Positions 1 to 11,171 of a stretch of DNA of 64,000 nucleotides are shown here, piece after piece. Origin of the DNA: Loripinus fragilis (taxonomy: Eukaryota > Mollusca > Bivalvia > Lucinida > Lucinidae); NCBI GenBank assembly GCA_964019695.1, contig OZ026522.1, positions 18,226,687-18,290,686 on the forward strand. The letters are read 5' to 3'. A program made the position numbers and the translations under genes. The notes under the pieces are model-generated. The model was not told the origin of the DNA. It worked only from the letters and a program-made list of their open reading frames with translations, and did not search any database. The stretch's first letter is position 1; every line of letters begins with the position of its first letter.

Positions 1-301
1 CATGCAAGTAATACTCCCGATTATACACCCTCCATATTTTCAGATGGCTAATACAGGTAAACTTGGTCTATGAGACATTGTAGAGTTGAACTAGATCAGA
101 TAGCTGCTGCATATACCAGGCAACTAGAAAATCAACAATACGTTAGCCTTACTTTTACTCATAGGAGGATGTAGTGGTTACGGATAAATGATGCATAATG
201 AAGATAATGGAACTGGGCTGATTTAGAGTCCTAACTAAAGACTTGAATTGCTAGGTATCGAGCTCGAGATCCTTGGTCTGCTAGGTTTACACCACATATG
301 C

Positions 302-512
302 TGAGAGAAAGAGAGAGAGGGGGAGGGAGGGAGAGATAGAGGGGAGAAAGAGACACAGGCAGGCATATACATATGGAGAGACTTAGATAGACTGATAGAC
401 AGACAGACAGACAGAGAAATTCAACAGACACACACAAAGGCATAATCCTCATGCATACGCGGATCCAGGGAAGATTGTGGGCACAGAGCCCCCCCCCCCC
501 CCCCCCCCCCCC
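302..512. repeat. Low-complexity cluster: GA-rich, (GACA)n, poly-C
   Basis: A purine-rich GA/GGGA tract (about 302-357), an imperfect GATA/GACA tract (about 384-415) and a 24-base C run (489-512) sit within about 200 bp. A reading frame with a glycine run across the C tract is an artefact of it. Bases 1-301 show no recognisable feature apart from a weak B-box-like match near 252-275 that is too degenerate to call a SINE. Confidence 0.85.
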
Positions 513-735
513 GCCAACCCCAGTAAAGTTCATAGCTATACCCCTAAAATTCAGACTATTTTTACACACTAATGCTCTCTAGAGCTACCAAGGCTATCAA
601 ATGGCGTTTCGCTGGCGGGCTAATGACGGCCCGCTTTTATGGTACTTGGATCTTCTCTTCCCTCATCAACTAAAACGGCATGAAATATATATATATAAAA
701 ACGTTGTCAGGGTCAAAACTTTCTGGATCCGCGTC

Positions 736-739
<4 letters not shown>

Positions 740-800
<61 letters not shown>
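740..800. repeat. (AG)n microsatellite
   Basis: About 30 uninterrupted AG dinucleotides. Confidence 0.97.
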
Positions 801-801
<1 letters not shown>

Positions 802-1467
802 ATATGGTGCCCGTGAAACTTTTTTTACATGGTTTTGACTTCTGTGTTGTACAAACAGCTGAGCGCGTGTACGTTATTGTTATGTGACGAGAAATAAACT
901 TTTGTTTACAGCCGATTCGAAACTGGGCAAAAAAGTGACAATGATTACACGGCTATCACAGAACCAAAAACAGAATAAAAGGTCCGTTTTTTCTTGGAAG
1001 TGTTTTAATAATTGTTGGAAAACATGCTGAAACCGAAAGTTTGATAAAAATGCATTTCAAACGAAAGCATTTTCGGAAATATGCAGTGAACAGATACTGA
1101 CACGTGTCGAAATATACCTTCATAAAATGGGTTATGAGGGAAAATTGTAATTATTCTCTTCAAGCAGATAACTTATAGATATTTGCTTTCACTCACATAC
1201 AGAGGGATAATTATACAACAAAACAAAACCAAAATATGTATTTTAAATTTTACCGCTGATGTGTAGTTTGCAACGAAACTATGACGTGATTCGGAACTGG
1301 GAAAGATTCGAAACTGGGCCATTAACTGTATTTCATATGCGAAGAGCAACTCTTTAAACATTCAGGACACGCCTTCTTCAAGATGTAACACACGCCTTCC
1401 TCAAGACGTAACACATTTGGTCTGAGCCTTCATCTACTTTTGTAGTCCGGGTATAAGTGCAGTTAAG
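801..1467. other. No recognised feature
   Basis: AT-rich sequence with only short reading frames. A 15-base string, GATTCGAAACTGGGC, occurs twice in direct orientation (913-927 and 1306-1320); no element boundaries could be drawn from it. Confidence 0.5.
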
Positions 1468-1506
1468 GCCCAGACGAGACTGCGCGCTGCGCTGTCTCGT
1501 CTGGGC
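1468..1506. repeat. Hairpin core of MITE family
   Basis: Arms GCCCAGACGAGAC (1468-1480) and GTCTCGTCTGGGC (1494-1506) are perfect inverted repeats. The preceding GAGCCTTCATCTACTT-like sequence (about 1425-1440) is also found before the hairpin at 23451-23504, so both belong to one palindromic family. Confidence 0.75.
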
Positions 1507-2699
1507 ATTCACTGCGCTCCAATGAAGTTCCCTGTCTTGTTTGTTTTAACGGGACCTTTTCTAATTTTTCGTCGGCCTTGATTTATGTTTGCACTATCTA
1601 TGTAATGCGTCTTGACATGCATGTACTATTGAGACAGCCATAACATGCAAACAGCTCAGTCTCGTGTCAGTCTGCAGATGATAGTTGAACTCAATTTGCA
1701 TGGTGAAATATAATGGCAACATTTCTTATTTTATAAATAGATTTTTACCATCTAACCGCAATAACCAGCCCATCTTCATATACATCTTCACTGTTCGGAA
1801 CCCTATTTCTCATGATGAGGCGCAGGCACTCTTTAAAATTTAGGACAGCATGAGTCATTCTTGCCCGGGACCTGGGTTTGTTTACATTATACAAGTCTTG
1901 TGCAAACTTTCGTAAGCCCAAACACATGGTGGCATTGTGTAAAATATGGAATGGAGTGTAAAAGGAAGAAATAACTAATATTTTGATACAAACTGGCACC
2001 ACATAACAGAGAACTAAAACAAAATTTGAAATGTAACGTTACGTGAAAGTACGAGTAAATCATAGCATGAAACTCAATGTTACATTAAGGTATTTAAGCA
2101 TAACACGAAACGATATTACACGAAGATAAAGTATAGCATGAAACGTAAAGTTACATGATGGTATAGCTTAGCATGCTACGCACTTTTGCATGAAAGCATA
2201 GCATAGGACACAATGTTACACGAAGGTAAAGCATATCACGAAACGGTAAAACACGAATATAGAGTATAGCATGAAACCTAAAGTTACATGAATGTATAGC
2301 TTAGCATGCTACACACTGTTACATGAATGCATAGCATAGGACGCAATGTTACACGAAGGTTAAGCTTAGCACGAAACGCAATGTTACATGAAGGTAAAAC
2401 ATGACAAGAAACGAAATGCTACACGAAAGATAAGCTTGGCATGAAGCACAATGTTACACGAAGGCGACGCTTAGCACGAAACGCAATTTTACATGAAGGC
2501 CAAACAAAACAAGAAACAAAAGCTTGGCACGAAACACAATGTTACACGAAGGTAAAGTATGGCATGAAACGTAAAGTTGCATGAAGGTATAGCTCAGCAT
2601 GAAATGCAATTAGAATATGAAGATAGACATAGTATGAAACACCGCGCTTTACGAAGGTAAAACGCAGCATGAAAGGCAATGCTACACGAAGGAAAATGT

Positions 2700-3005
2700 G
2701 TGGCCTTACGTCCCAAGTCAACAGCTATGGTCATGGCGGGACGGTCAGTTCACCTAACCACACTTTTTCTGGGCAAGCTTGAACATGCAGTTAACCAGTA
2801 CTTCGTGCACATACTTTCGCTTGTAACTGACAACAACCCTTCTTGAATGATTGAGCGGAAGGGAGGAGAATGACTGTAGAAATTATTTCATGATCAATCT
2901 CCACGAAAGTATGGGACCGGGCTGGCATCGAACTCGCGACCCCTGGATCTGCAGTCAGACTGGCACCTGTTGCTAGACACGTTACGGACTGCGCTACGCG
3001 GCCGT
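2700..3005 (-). mobile_element. tRNA-derived SINE (family 1)
   Basis: On the minus strand the element starts near 3005 with a tRNA-like head: an A-box-like GTAGCGCAGTCCGTAACG and a B-box-like GGTCGCGAGTTCGATGCC about 50 bases later, the spacing of a pol III internal promoter. The body continues to about 2700. The minus-strand frame over 2791-3009 is a translation of the SINE, not a gene. Left end approximate. Confidence 0.7.
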
Positions 3006-3446
3006 ACAATCACATTAAGGTAAAACAAATTATTGCAAAACATTGTTACATGGTAAACTTAAAAAGTGCAATTGCTCATGCATGTTTATTAAAACAAAAC
3101 ACGTAATGGTAATGCAAGATAAGTATGATAAGAGCAAGTTATATAATAATGTAACAAGCTTAACGAATTACAATGTAACATGTAGGTTTCATATATTACA
3201 AACTCAATTTGATATATAGGTGAAGCATTCGTTCAGACAGGATATGCATTTGCAAGAGCCCCAATCGTACATGCATATTTATCATAATGGGAATTGCAAA
3301 GGTTGAAGTATAGCAAACATGTAAAACATAACAAGAACCACAATGTAGCAAGCCTGAAAAACTGCCAGAAAGACAACGATACATGATACATGCTGGTAAG
3401 CTTAACAACACTACAATATCATACTTGTAAAGCATTAAAGGTAGCA

Positions 3447-3478
3447 CAAGTACTCTACCACTGAGCCACTGTGCTCCC
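3447..3478 (-). mobile_element. SINE family 2 head fragment (A box only)
   Basis: The reverse complement gives GCAGTGGCTCAGTGGTAGAG-type sequence (here GCACAGTGGCTCAGTGGTAG), identical in kind to the heads at 15115, 19132 and 31060. It stops after CTTG, exactly where the fragment on the other strand at 3861 resumes with ACTCGAGACC. See the inverted segment 3447-3860. Confidence 0.75.
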
Positions 3479-3860
3479 TTGTTTTGTTGCACTACATTTA
3501 ACAATTTGCATATTGTTATGGTTATGAATAAAAAGAATATGTCACACTTATATATCACAAAGCACAGAAAACCGACACTCAACAACATAACCACCACCAA
3601 AGACCGAACAACAGCCACAATAACCACGGGCTAGAATTTATTTGACTAGCCAAATATTCATCCTCGATTATCGTAGATATTTGTTTTACAGCTGTTTTTT
3701 TTTTAATATCTCCAGAAAAAACAGTAAAACTGGTAAGGCAAACCAACAGTATGTATAAAATTTTTAAATATTTTATCATTTTCCTAAAAATCTGGACAGG
3801 ACAATCGCTTTTTACAGTGTCACTCTCAAAAATACACAGACAGAATCTCAAAAAAATATT
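3447..3860. other. 414-bp inverted segment splitting a SINE
   Basis: The SINE head lies on the minus strand at the left edge of this segment, and the SINE body lies on the plus strand just after its right edge. Flipping the segment joins CTTG directly to ACTCGAGACC, as in intact copies of the family. A single local inversion with one breakpoint inside the SINE explains the arrangement. Confidence 0.6.
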
Positions 3861-4017
3861 ACTCGAGACCAAAGGGCAGCGGGTTCGAGCTTCACTGCGT
3901 TGTAGTCATTGAGCATAACACATTTATCCTAGCTTAGTACTGGTTCAACCCAGGAAGATCCGTCCCTGTTTAACTGAAATATTGTTTATGGAACGTAAAG
4001 AATCAAACCAAACAAAC
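3861..4017 (+). mobile_element. SINE family 2 body fragment
   Basis: Begins at ACTCGAGACC, includes a B box (GCGGGTTCGAGCTTC) and the family body TTAGTACTGGTTCAACCCAG, and ends with the family 3' end ACGTAAAGAATCAAA followed by AAACAAACAAATAAA. It lacks the A box, which is at 3447-3478 on the other strand. Confidence 0.8.
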
Positions 4018-4682
4018 AAATAAAAAAGCAACAAAACAAGAAACGCAGTTACAAATGAAGGTACTTCTTAGAAAAGAACATAATGTTACATACAGGAGCT
4101 GCGACGTTACATGAGAATAACGCTGACAAAAAAACGCAACGACTCATATAGGTTGATCATGTACATAACAAGACACGTAATCTTACATGCGTACGAAGAA
4201 TAATATATAATGGAACGTCACATGCCGATTAAACATAACAAAACATACACAGATACATGCAGGTGAATCATTACAAACAACGCATTAGAACATACATGTA
4301 AAGCACAACATTAAACGAAGCGACCATGAAGGGCAATCACACCAAGGAAGGAGGTGTCCTACTAAGGCGTGAAATCTCCCTAGAAGTTATTTGTGAAAAA
4401 GTAAAATTTTGCATTAATAAATGGCCACGCATATACATTATTCAAAAATATTTAAAAAGTTCAAACTGAGGGCAAAGGGGAGATAAATACGGCTTAACAA
4501 AACTACTCTAAAATGTATTTTGATATTATATCAGCTGTAGGGCTGAAAGAAGTTTTTTAATAATTCCAAAGCTGTGTTTCACCATAATCAAATAATGTAA
4601 AATATATTTATCTAACAGTATCTGATCAATATGTAAGCGTGCAAAATGCAGTTAATAACTTAATACTTCTGATTGTAAATAG

Positions 4683-4853
4683 ACAAATTGGGATGCTTCA
4701 ATTTTTTTCATATGAAAGTTGGTTCCCCACCTTGACCCAGCAATTCCTTTAAAAGCTAAACGTCTATAATGAATTTACACAATATATTTCTGTTGGAAGC
4801 TGGGTCAAGGCAGGGAACATACTTTTATACGAAAAACATTGGGATTTTGTTTA
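4683..4853. mobile_element. Foldback MITE
   Basis: Long imperfect terminal inverted repeats: the left arm ends CCTTGACCCAGC (to 4741) and the right arm begins GCTGGGTCAAGG (from 4799). The match continues outward for about 50 bp (ATGAAAGTTGGTTCCC against GGGAACATACTTTTAT). No open reading frame. Confidence 0.65.
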
Positions 4854-5114
4854 CACTAATTCTGGACCTTGGTTAATACTAAAAACGAATGTAGTCCCTG
4901 TCTCGTGAGACTGTGCATGCCAATGTGTTTTGTCATGTATTTATACTTGATATTGACCAAGAATAGATTGTACTATCAGTTATTTTGAAACTCATTCAGT
5001 TTCATGATGAATGAGATAGCAGATGATTGACAAGCTGTTATACATGTAACCACATAAATACAGGTCAGTCATAATCGTAACACTAAATAATCCCTCACAT
5101 GCTGTTTTTGTAGG

Positions 5115-5159
5115 AACGAAGGCTCATTGCAATTGCGCAGACTCGTCAGAGCCTTCGTT
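5115..5159. repeat. Imperfect hairpin (MITE core)
   Basis: AACGAAGGCTC at the left pairs with GAGCCTTCGTT at the right around a GCGCAGACTCGTC-containing centre. It resembles the other GCGCAGTCT hairpins in the window. Confidence 0.55.
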
Positions 5160-5525
5160 GATCACATACACAAAAATAGCTCTAAATGAAGACCCTAGAT
5201 CAAAATTTAGACCTAATACAGTCAACCTTTGATAACTCAGATTTTGAGTTCCTCAGGTACATAATTAATTGAAATGAATGCGTGATAAACAGAATATTTC
5301 ACATATTCAAAAGTAATGCCTAATTTTTAATTATTTGTTTTTCATCATCTAGAACAAAGATATATATATATAAACTTGAATTAAAATCACATTTACTAGT
5401 GTATAGAAATGATTTTATCAAATTTTAATTGGGTCACTTAAGAATTGGAGTTTGAACAATAAATTCTAAGTAAAAATTATCTTGGATAAATCACAAGAAG
5501 AAAAATATAAACCAAGACGCTCTTG

Positions 5526-5754
5526 TTAACCCATATAACCCTAGCGTCCTCCTTGTGAGAGAAAGGCAAACAGTGCATACCCATATCAGACGCCACAGAA
5601 CGCGGCGTCAGAACAGGGTCTCCACTGTTTGCTTACAGAGTATCCTATTAAAATTTGATCAAACAAGAAAAATACCACCCAACAACCCTCAAAATGAAAA
5701 TGGACTGTTCCAATTTATAAGAGCTGGAAATTCCATTCGGCTTAAATGGGTTAA
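5526..5754 (-). mobile_element. TTAA-flanked MITE (TTAACCC family)
   Basis: TTAACCCATATAACCC at the left and AAATGGGTTAA at the right form inverted ends, with TTAA at both edges as in piggyBac-type target duplication. The centre is a hairpin with GCAAACAGTG/CACTGTTTGC arms and CAGACGCC/GGCGTC inner arms. The whole element matches 27861-28091 in the opposite orientation. Confidence 0.75.
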
Positions 5755-7008
5755 AGCAACGACAATGGGGAGCAAGAAAATGTTTTGACATTGTTGGCTT
5801 TTGGTTTTGAGGCTATAGAAGTGATAGCCTATATAAGGACCGAACTTCAAGCTCCTCTGCATGAATAATATACTCTGTAAACAAACAAGAAAATGGGTAG
5901 TCAAATATATGATACTTATTTGGTCATAACGAACCAGTATAGAAGATAAACATGGTAGCAGTACCTCGATCTGAGGGAGAGTCCCTAGATAAGTGATTCA
6001 AAGCTACGTTTCTTTTTTTGTTTATACAATTTGGAAGTTGTTAAATTTGAGCAAGAAATTGAATATGGTCTTTTAAGACTTTCAAAAGTCACAGAGGCAC
6101 AGCAGACACATCCTGAGAAGGCTTAATTTGAAAAATATTATTGAATTTCTGTTTCCATAGAAATTAGTGCAAAATGCAGCTAATGCACTACTTTTCAAAA
6201 CCAAATTAATTTATTCATCATGAATGCTCCATTCATTCATTAAAGGGAATATTCCGACCCTTTTAATATTTATCTTGATCAAAAATAAATTCCTCATTAA
6301 TTACTAATTTATTTTTACCACTCTGCTTCTTCATCAGCTAAGGTGATTAAAAGCAAGTTTATTGCCCATAAAACCAATAACTGGCTGCTGACATGTTTTC
6401 CCTCATGGTTGCCAAATAGCTTTAAATCAAGCATTTGGTCGCCTCAGCTGTGAGTTAATGGCACCACATCTCAGTGGAGAGAGCTTATAATTAGGCTGTG
6501 CTTCCATTCAATTATTTCATTGAGTAATAATGGCTTCAAGTGATAAGAATGAGAATTTCTTTAGACAGGGCCTACCCTACATGTTTGCACAACAGAAATA
6601 AGCAGTCTGGTTCAGGGCCCCTAAGTAAGTACATTGTAATAGTTAATAGCATTAATTGAAATTGTAACATTTAGCTCTGTGCATGATATCTTCTGCTTTG
6701 CAAACATTTTGAACCCAGATCAGGCCCACCAAAATAAGGGACCTGATCAGGATCCAAACTGTTTGGTGCTTTGATCGCATTCCTGAAAAAAAGTTTTTTG
6801 GAAAAGTGATTTCTTAAAGAAAACCGCAGACAATTAAAACATTCAAAATAATCCTGTATTCGCAAAGAGTACATGTATTTGCATTGTTTAATGTCATAAT
6901 TTTTTATCATTCCTATTATCATTTCCATAAATCTGAGCAAATTCTTGAAAATTCAAACCAAGTCCAGTTTATTAGGTCCAATCCAACAAAATGGCTTGCA
7001 AGTCTAAC
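5755..7008. other. No gene; scattered MITE debris
   Basis: AT-rich non-coding DNA. Around 6715-6770 a CAGATCAGG / CCTGATC inverted pair followed by GGATCCAAACTGTTTGG resembles cores seen near 7300, 29700, 60851 and 62310, without clear ends. Confidence 0.45.
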
Positions 7009-7093
7009 AGACTCAGATCAGCCTGCGCATTGATCCATGCAGACAGCAAAGACTCTGACCATACAGTGTCTATATCCAGGCTGATCTGAGTCT
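7009..7093. repeat. Inverted repeat, 17-bp perfect arms
   Basis: AGACTCAGATCAGCCTG (7009-7025) and CAGGCTGATCTGAGTCT (7077-7093) are perfect inverted arms around a 51-bp spacer. Same core sequence as the hairpins at 22787, 28550 and 29400. Confidence 0.8.
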
Positions 7094-7954
7094 CGCCTGT
7101 TTGTTCATGAATCTGCCAATTCTAGCCAGAGTCCTTGAAGCTTGGATACTTTAGCTACCCATTATGTTGCTGTGAAAACACTGATCAGACTATAATCAAA
7201 TGCAGATGCGGTGCTTGGTGCTCATACCATTTTACTTTAAACCTGTTTGTGTCGTCTGCTGATAAACTTTACAAAAAAAATTGATGAGGTGTGACATGTT
7301 GTCGGGCCTGATCTGGATCCAAACTGTTTGACACTCTTTGATAAGCTTTCCAAACAGTTTAGAAATAGATCAGACTGAACATTATACACTGACTGTAATT
7401 AACCTGCTTGACCTGATAACTGCCACTTCTGTAGTGATGCCGGAGGAATTCTTCTTGGAGTATTCTAGTGATTAATGGCGATCCCCTGTGGCATGTGAGT
7501 GCAATTAAATTATGGGCTTATTAGAGCAGTTTCAACAAAATAAATGGTCATATGGTTCCCAGTATACTGTTATCTCTTTAATAATTGCATATGAAAAAAG
7601 TCGGAATTATCACTTTAAATGCTGTTTTGGCTTCCCAAAATTGTATCTGAGATGTGATGAAACAAAAGGAGAAATATACTTTCAGGAAAATAAACACTGG
7701 CATATTGTATCCTTCGTAGCCCCAAAACATAATCTGATGCACTTCAATAATGCTGGATGTAACTAGATGATGCTTTGAAATTATCGCCAAGCTATGAAAA
7801 ATTGGAATTTTCAAAACTTTTTCCTCATATATAACAAGATATAAGATGATACAAATATTGAAAATAAAAAAGATTAAATTATATTAAAAGGATTTATTTT
7901 TTTAACGTCATTATACTCTTGACATAACGGTTTCATGTTATTAACATGGTAGCA
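7094..7954. other. No recognised gene
   Basis: Overlapping short frames on both strands at 7512-7814 show no domain and lie in AT-rich DNA. A core-like CCTGATCTGGATCCAAACTG occurs near 7307. Nothing else recognised. Confidence 0.45.
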
Positions 7955-8880
7955 TTAATTTCTTACCTGTGTGAAATCATCACACTCCAAAAGGAAGTGG
8001 CGTACAGTAAATGGTGCATCGCAACCAACACAGTGTGGCTGCTCTTCACCAAATAGTAAGTATGAATGTGTGACTCTTGTATGACCTAAACGGATACGAG
8101 CCAAAACCAACTTCTTCTTTTCTAATGTTTCAAACAACTGACTGGCATTCACCAATTGTTGGGTTTATCTCAAGAAATTTGTTACCAATGTTGTTATTCC
8201 ATGAAATTTTCCATTGATCTAAGATAAACTATAATTGATGGATGGTTTACTATTGGAATAAGTTTGGTCTAATGCAAGAGATGTTTTTGCATTTAGATCT
8301 TCATGTACCTTTTGATTCCCTGGGATGTCTACATGACTAGGAATCCAACAGAGAATAATTTCTTTATTTGCTTAAAGCTTGTGACATTTTTTTTAAAAGT
8401 TTTTGAAAATGTGAATTCTTTGAACGTGTATGGTTCATCGCTTTCAATACTGAAAGCGAGTCAGAAATGATTATATTTATTATATGTGTCACAAGTTCTA
8501 ATGAAATCTAAAGCTAGACCAACTGCTATTGCCTCAGCAGTGAAAATTGATGAACTGTCGGGAGTATAACAGCACAACCAACCTTTGAATCTTCTTTTGA
8601 CCCATCTGTATAGACTTGTTGATAATCCTTGTAAAGAGTTGGTAACTTTCTGAAATCATCGTTTAATATGTGTGGATTTGCAGAGTGTAAGTCGAAAAGT
8701 ATTTCAGGTTGTTTCAGACATCAAGCTGGTGTAAAATGTTTTCAATTTTCCGAGGTTTGATATTGGCGGATTCTAAGAGTGGTGAAATTTTGATGCCAAA
8801 TGATTAAAAAGCTTTAGGTTTCTTTTCATATAAATTTACATATTTCGGTGGGAATGAAACTTTATGAGCAGGATGTGATG
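7955..8880 (-). pseudogene. Non-LTR retrotransposon 3' remnant (RNase H + zinc knuckle)
   Basis: Translated on the minus strand, the sequence shows the C-terminal part of a LINE ORF2. An RNase H domain has a YTDGS motif (about 8599-8613), the AEAIA glutamate motif (about 8527-8541), SDS (about 8458-8466) and IPSHVDIPGN (about 8319-8351). A tail frame at 7955-8155 follows, with a C-x2-C-x6-H-x5-C zinc-knuckle-like motif and a RLGHTRVTHSYLL stretch typical of these elements. Frames are broken by stops and frameshifts between the motifs, and no reverse transcriptase domain precedes them, so this is a 5'-truncated dead copy. RNase H is known in the I, Jockey, R1 and LOA groups; the exact clade cannot be fixed by eye. 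The upstream end near 8880 is approximate. Confidence 0.85.
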
Positions 8881-9300
8881 GGCTAGCGCCAAGTCTTATA
8901 GCATATATGTATACATTTATGCCCATATTTTATGTAATGAACATCTGTAAATAAACCCTAAATATGTATATTATCACTACAACAGTAACGTACACTTTAT
9001 GTTTATGTACCCCCCTTTTTAAATCATATCTAGTCCTAATTCTGATAATCGTCACACTTTTACGTAAAAGTTTGCAATGTGCGATTAACATAAATAATGG
9101 CGCAGTGTTGAGATAACATTCTAAGAATGAATATAATAAAATATTAAATCTAGAACTGTAAGATCATACACACATGATAGAATTGTAAAATGTATGCATG
9201 AAAGTACACATACAACCACGCAACTAGCCAGTTAGCAAAGAGGTAGTTCATGAACTATAATTTGGAGATATAGCTGTCATGTAAATATAAACAATTTGCA
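8881..9300. other. No recognised feature
   Basis: AT-rich, stop-rich sequence with no repeat or coding pattern that could be identified. Confidence 0.4.
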
Positions 9301-9490
9301 GTAGAGTGACTGGTATTTTAATACTGATTGACAGTTTGGGATGTTTAATAGAGGTAAAGACAATGGGCATGATACTTGGAAAATGTAAATTTCCAAACAG
9401 TTTTCTTCCTTATTTTCAGTAACATATGTTGTAGGTACACATTGGAATTGCCTCTATGAGGCGATTCCAATATATACCTACAACATATGT
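9300..9490 (-). mobile_element. Hairpin-tipped repeat family, copy 1
   Basis: A 69-bp hairpin at 9422-9490 has arms ACATATGTTGTAGGTACACA and its complement, with ATTGGAATTGCCTC / GGCGATTCCAAT inside. The adjoining 9309-9365 segment matches, reverse-complemented, 26150-26205 beside a second such hairpin. Hairpin plus shared flank therefore define one element family present in two orientations. Confidence 0.7.
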
Positions 9491-10596
9491 CTTTTCAATA
9501 AATGTGTTTTCACCATAAGCTTTTATCAAACAAATTCTTAACACTTTTCATTTATTCAAAGAAATGAGCATGTAGAAATGAACAACTTTTCATGTAGTTT
9601 GCCATGCACCTGGACGACAATAATAGACTGTCTATATCTTGAGATGTTTTATGGGAGTATATTGCTAAATTGCTAGTCGCGTGGTTTAAAAAAAATGGAT
9701 GGATTTGCATATCTTGATGTGGGACTTTCCTGAGCTGGTATATCTTTCTTTCCCATGCTGATGCACAGACCATAATACAAACCTTTTGCATCGGACATGA
9801 AATTGCAGTACTCTAAAATAAAAACATGAGGATATTCACGTAACCATTAAAGGACCATATTGAACCCTAAAACGACCTGAAAAGTCTGATAAAGACATGC
9901 TATAACTGCTGGACTGGCCAGGCTCGATCCAGCCCAGATATTGTTTAATCCTCCCTTATATTTGCAAATGACAAAACAACGAGCAATCAAAAAGTTCAGC
10001 ACATTTTACTTTCATTCAATAAAAGATACACTTGCCCAACCAGTTTTTAAAATCGTGGGTAGAGAGAAGCCTTTCATTACATAGTATGCCAATTAAGAAG
10101 ACCCTCTATGCGAGCTATAATTATTTGTATTAGGCAGAAGCTATGGCTAATATTTTGGTTGGTAAAATATATTTACCACCCCCCCCCAAAAAAAAAATAA
10201 CCAGAGCGGGGCATTGTCACGGTATTACTATTTTTTACACAACCTGCATCAATGTAGACCTTGCATAATATGAGATGAAGTTGTTATGGTCGCATAGAAA
10301 AACAAAACAAAAAAGAACAACAAGCAAACAAACAAAGATTAACAACCAAAAAAAACCTCCACCCCAACCCCCTCCCCCCCCAAAAAAAAAAAAAAAAAAA
10401 AAAAAAAATGACAAAAAACAAAACAAAAAAAGCAAGAAAAGAACTTGAAAAAAAAAAACCCAACAAAGAACAAATTAACACTAACAGTAATTTATTTCAG
10501 GCATTCTTTACATGAAGCTAAAGCAACTGCACTTTCGTCATCACTTTATTTCTTGTTTTACCCCAAATCTTAAAATATTTCATAAAAGTAGAGATA
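9491..10596. other. No gene; low-complexity A- and C-rich tracts
   Basis: Poly-C/poly-A at about 10180-10198 and an A-rich tract with a run of about 28 A at 10381-10408. Gly/Phe-rich minus-strand frames at 10235-10481 are translations of these tracts. Otherwise unrecognised. Confidence 0.6.
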
Positions 10597-10750
10597 AAGG
10601 CAAAGATCGGGAATCGATGCAATCAATTCCATACCTGATGCGGAACACCAATTGGAAAACAGGCAAAAACGCAAGAAAACACAGCACACAAGAGGAACAA
10701 GAGGTCAGCCCTTTCCCAGCAGGTGATCACAAGATGGCAAGGAACAGACA
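10597..10750. repeat. Interspersed repeat, copy 1
   Basis: About 150 bp sharing GGCAAAGATC and, at its end, GAGGTCAGCCCTTTCCCAGC with 19664-19806. A plus-strand frame (10512-10817) spans it and continues to 10817, but the shared part is repetitive and the second copy keeps no frame, so a gene is unlikely. Confidence 0.55.
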
Positions 10751-10817
10751 AGACAGCAAAACCATTGAACTAAATACTGCCAACTCTGATTCTTTCAATC
10801 CACACCAGACCGGTTAA

Positions 10818-11171
10818 CATATACTAACATGCCCCTGATAAGAAGCCAGCGGTGTTATCTAATTGTCGATTAAGTTCCCATCAAGAAGGACGACCATTCT
10901 TGTTGTACGTGTTTGTTGTCACCCTGTGATGACAGGTAGAGTGATATGCCACTACGGGCCGTCTGGACAACCCTGCCACTCAGAATCAGCTGATAGCAGA
11001 TTAAATATAGCTGCAATGATAAAGCTATTAGTCAGTTCAAAATATATGTACACAAAAAGTGCATGTCGCTATTTTTGTTTAACTCGTTGCACTGCTGACT
11101 CATAAATGAAAGTGAATCCGCACAACACTGTATACTAAGACAAGTATAGCTAAGCATAATACATAAATTGT
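10818..11171. other. No recognised feature
   Basis: A short plus-strand frame (10863-11105) has no domain, Kozak context or splice signal worth calling. Confidence 0.4.

Larger units (their letters stand above)
2030..4335. repeat. Degenerate ~35-bp minisatellite, interrupted
   Basis: A motif of about 35 bp, roughly AGCACGAAACGCAATGTTAC followed by AYGAAGGTAAAGCTT, recurs with 70-90% similarity. It is dense at 2030-2700 and continues as decayed copies at 3006-3200, 3320-3440 and 4030-4335. The gaps are occupied by SINE material (2700-3005, 3447-3478, 3861-4017) and an inverted segment. Old array, no coding potential. Confidence 0.75.

Noticed and set aside
231..569. 112-codon minus-strand frame with a glycine run and a Cys/Leu/Ser-rich tail
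   Set aside because: Translation of the poly-C run and GA-rich simple repeats.
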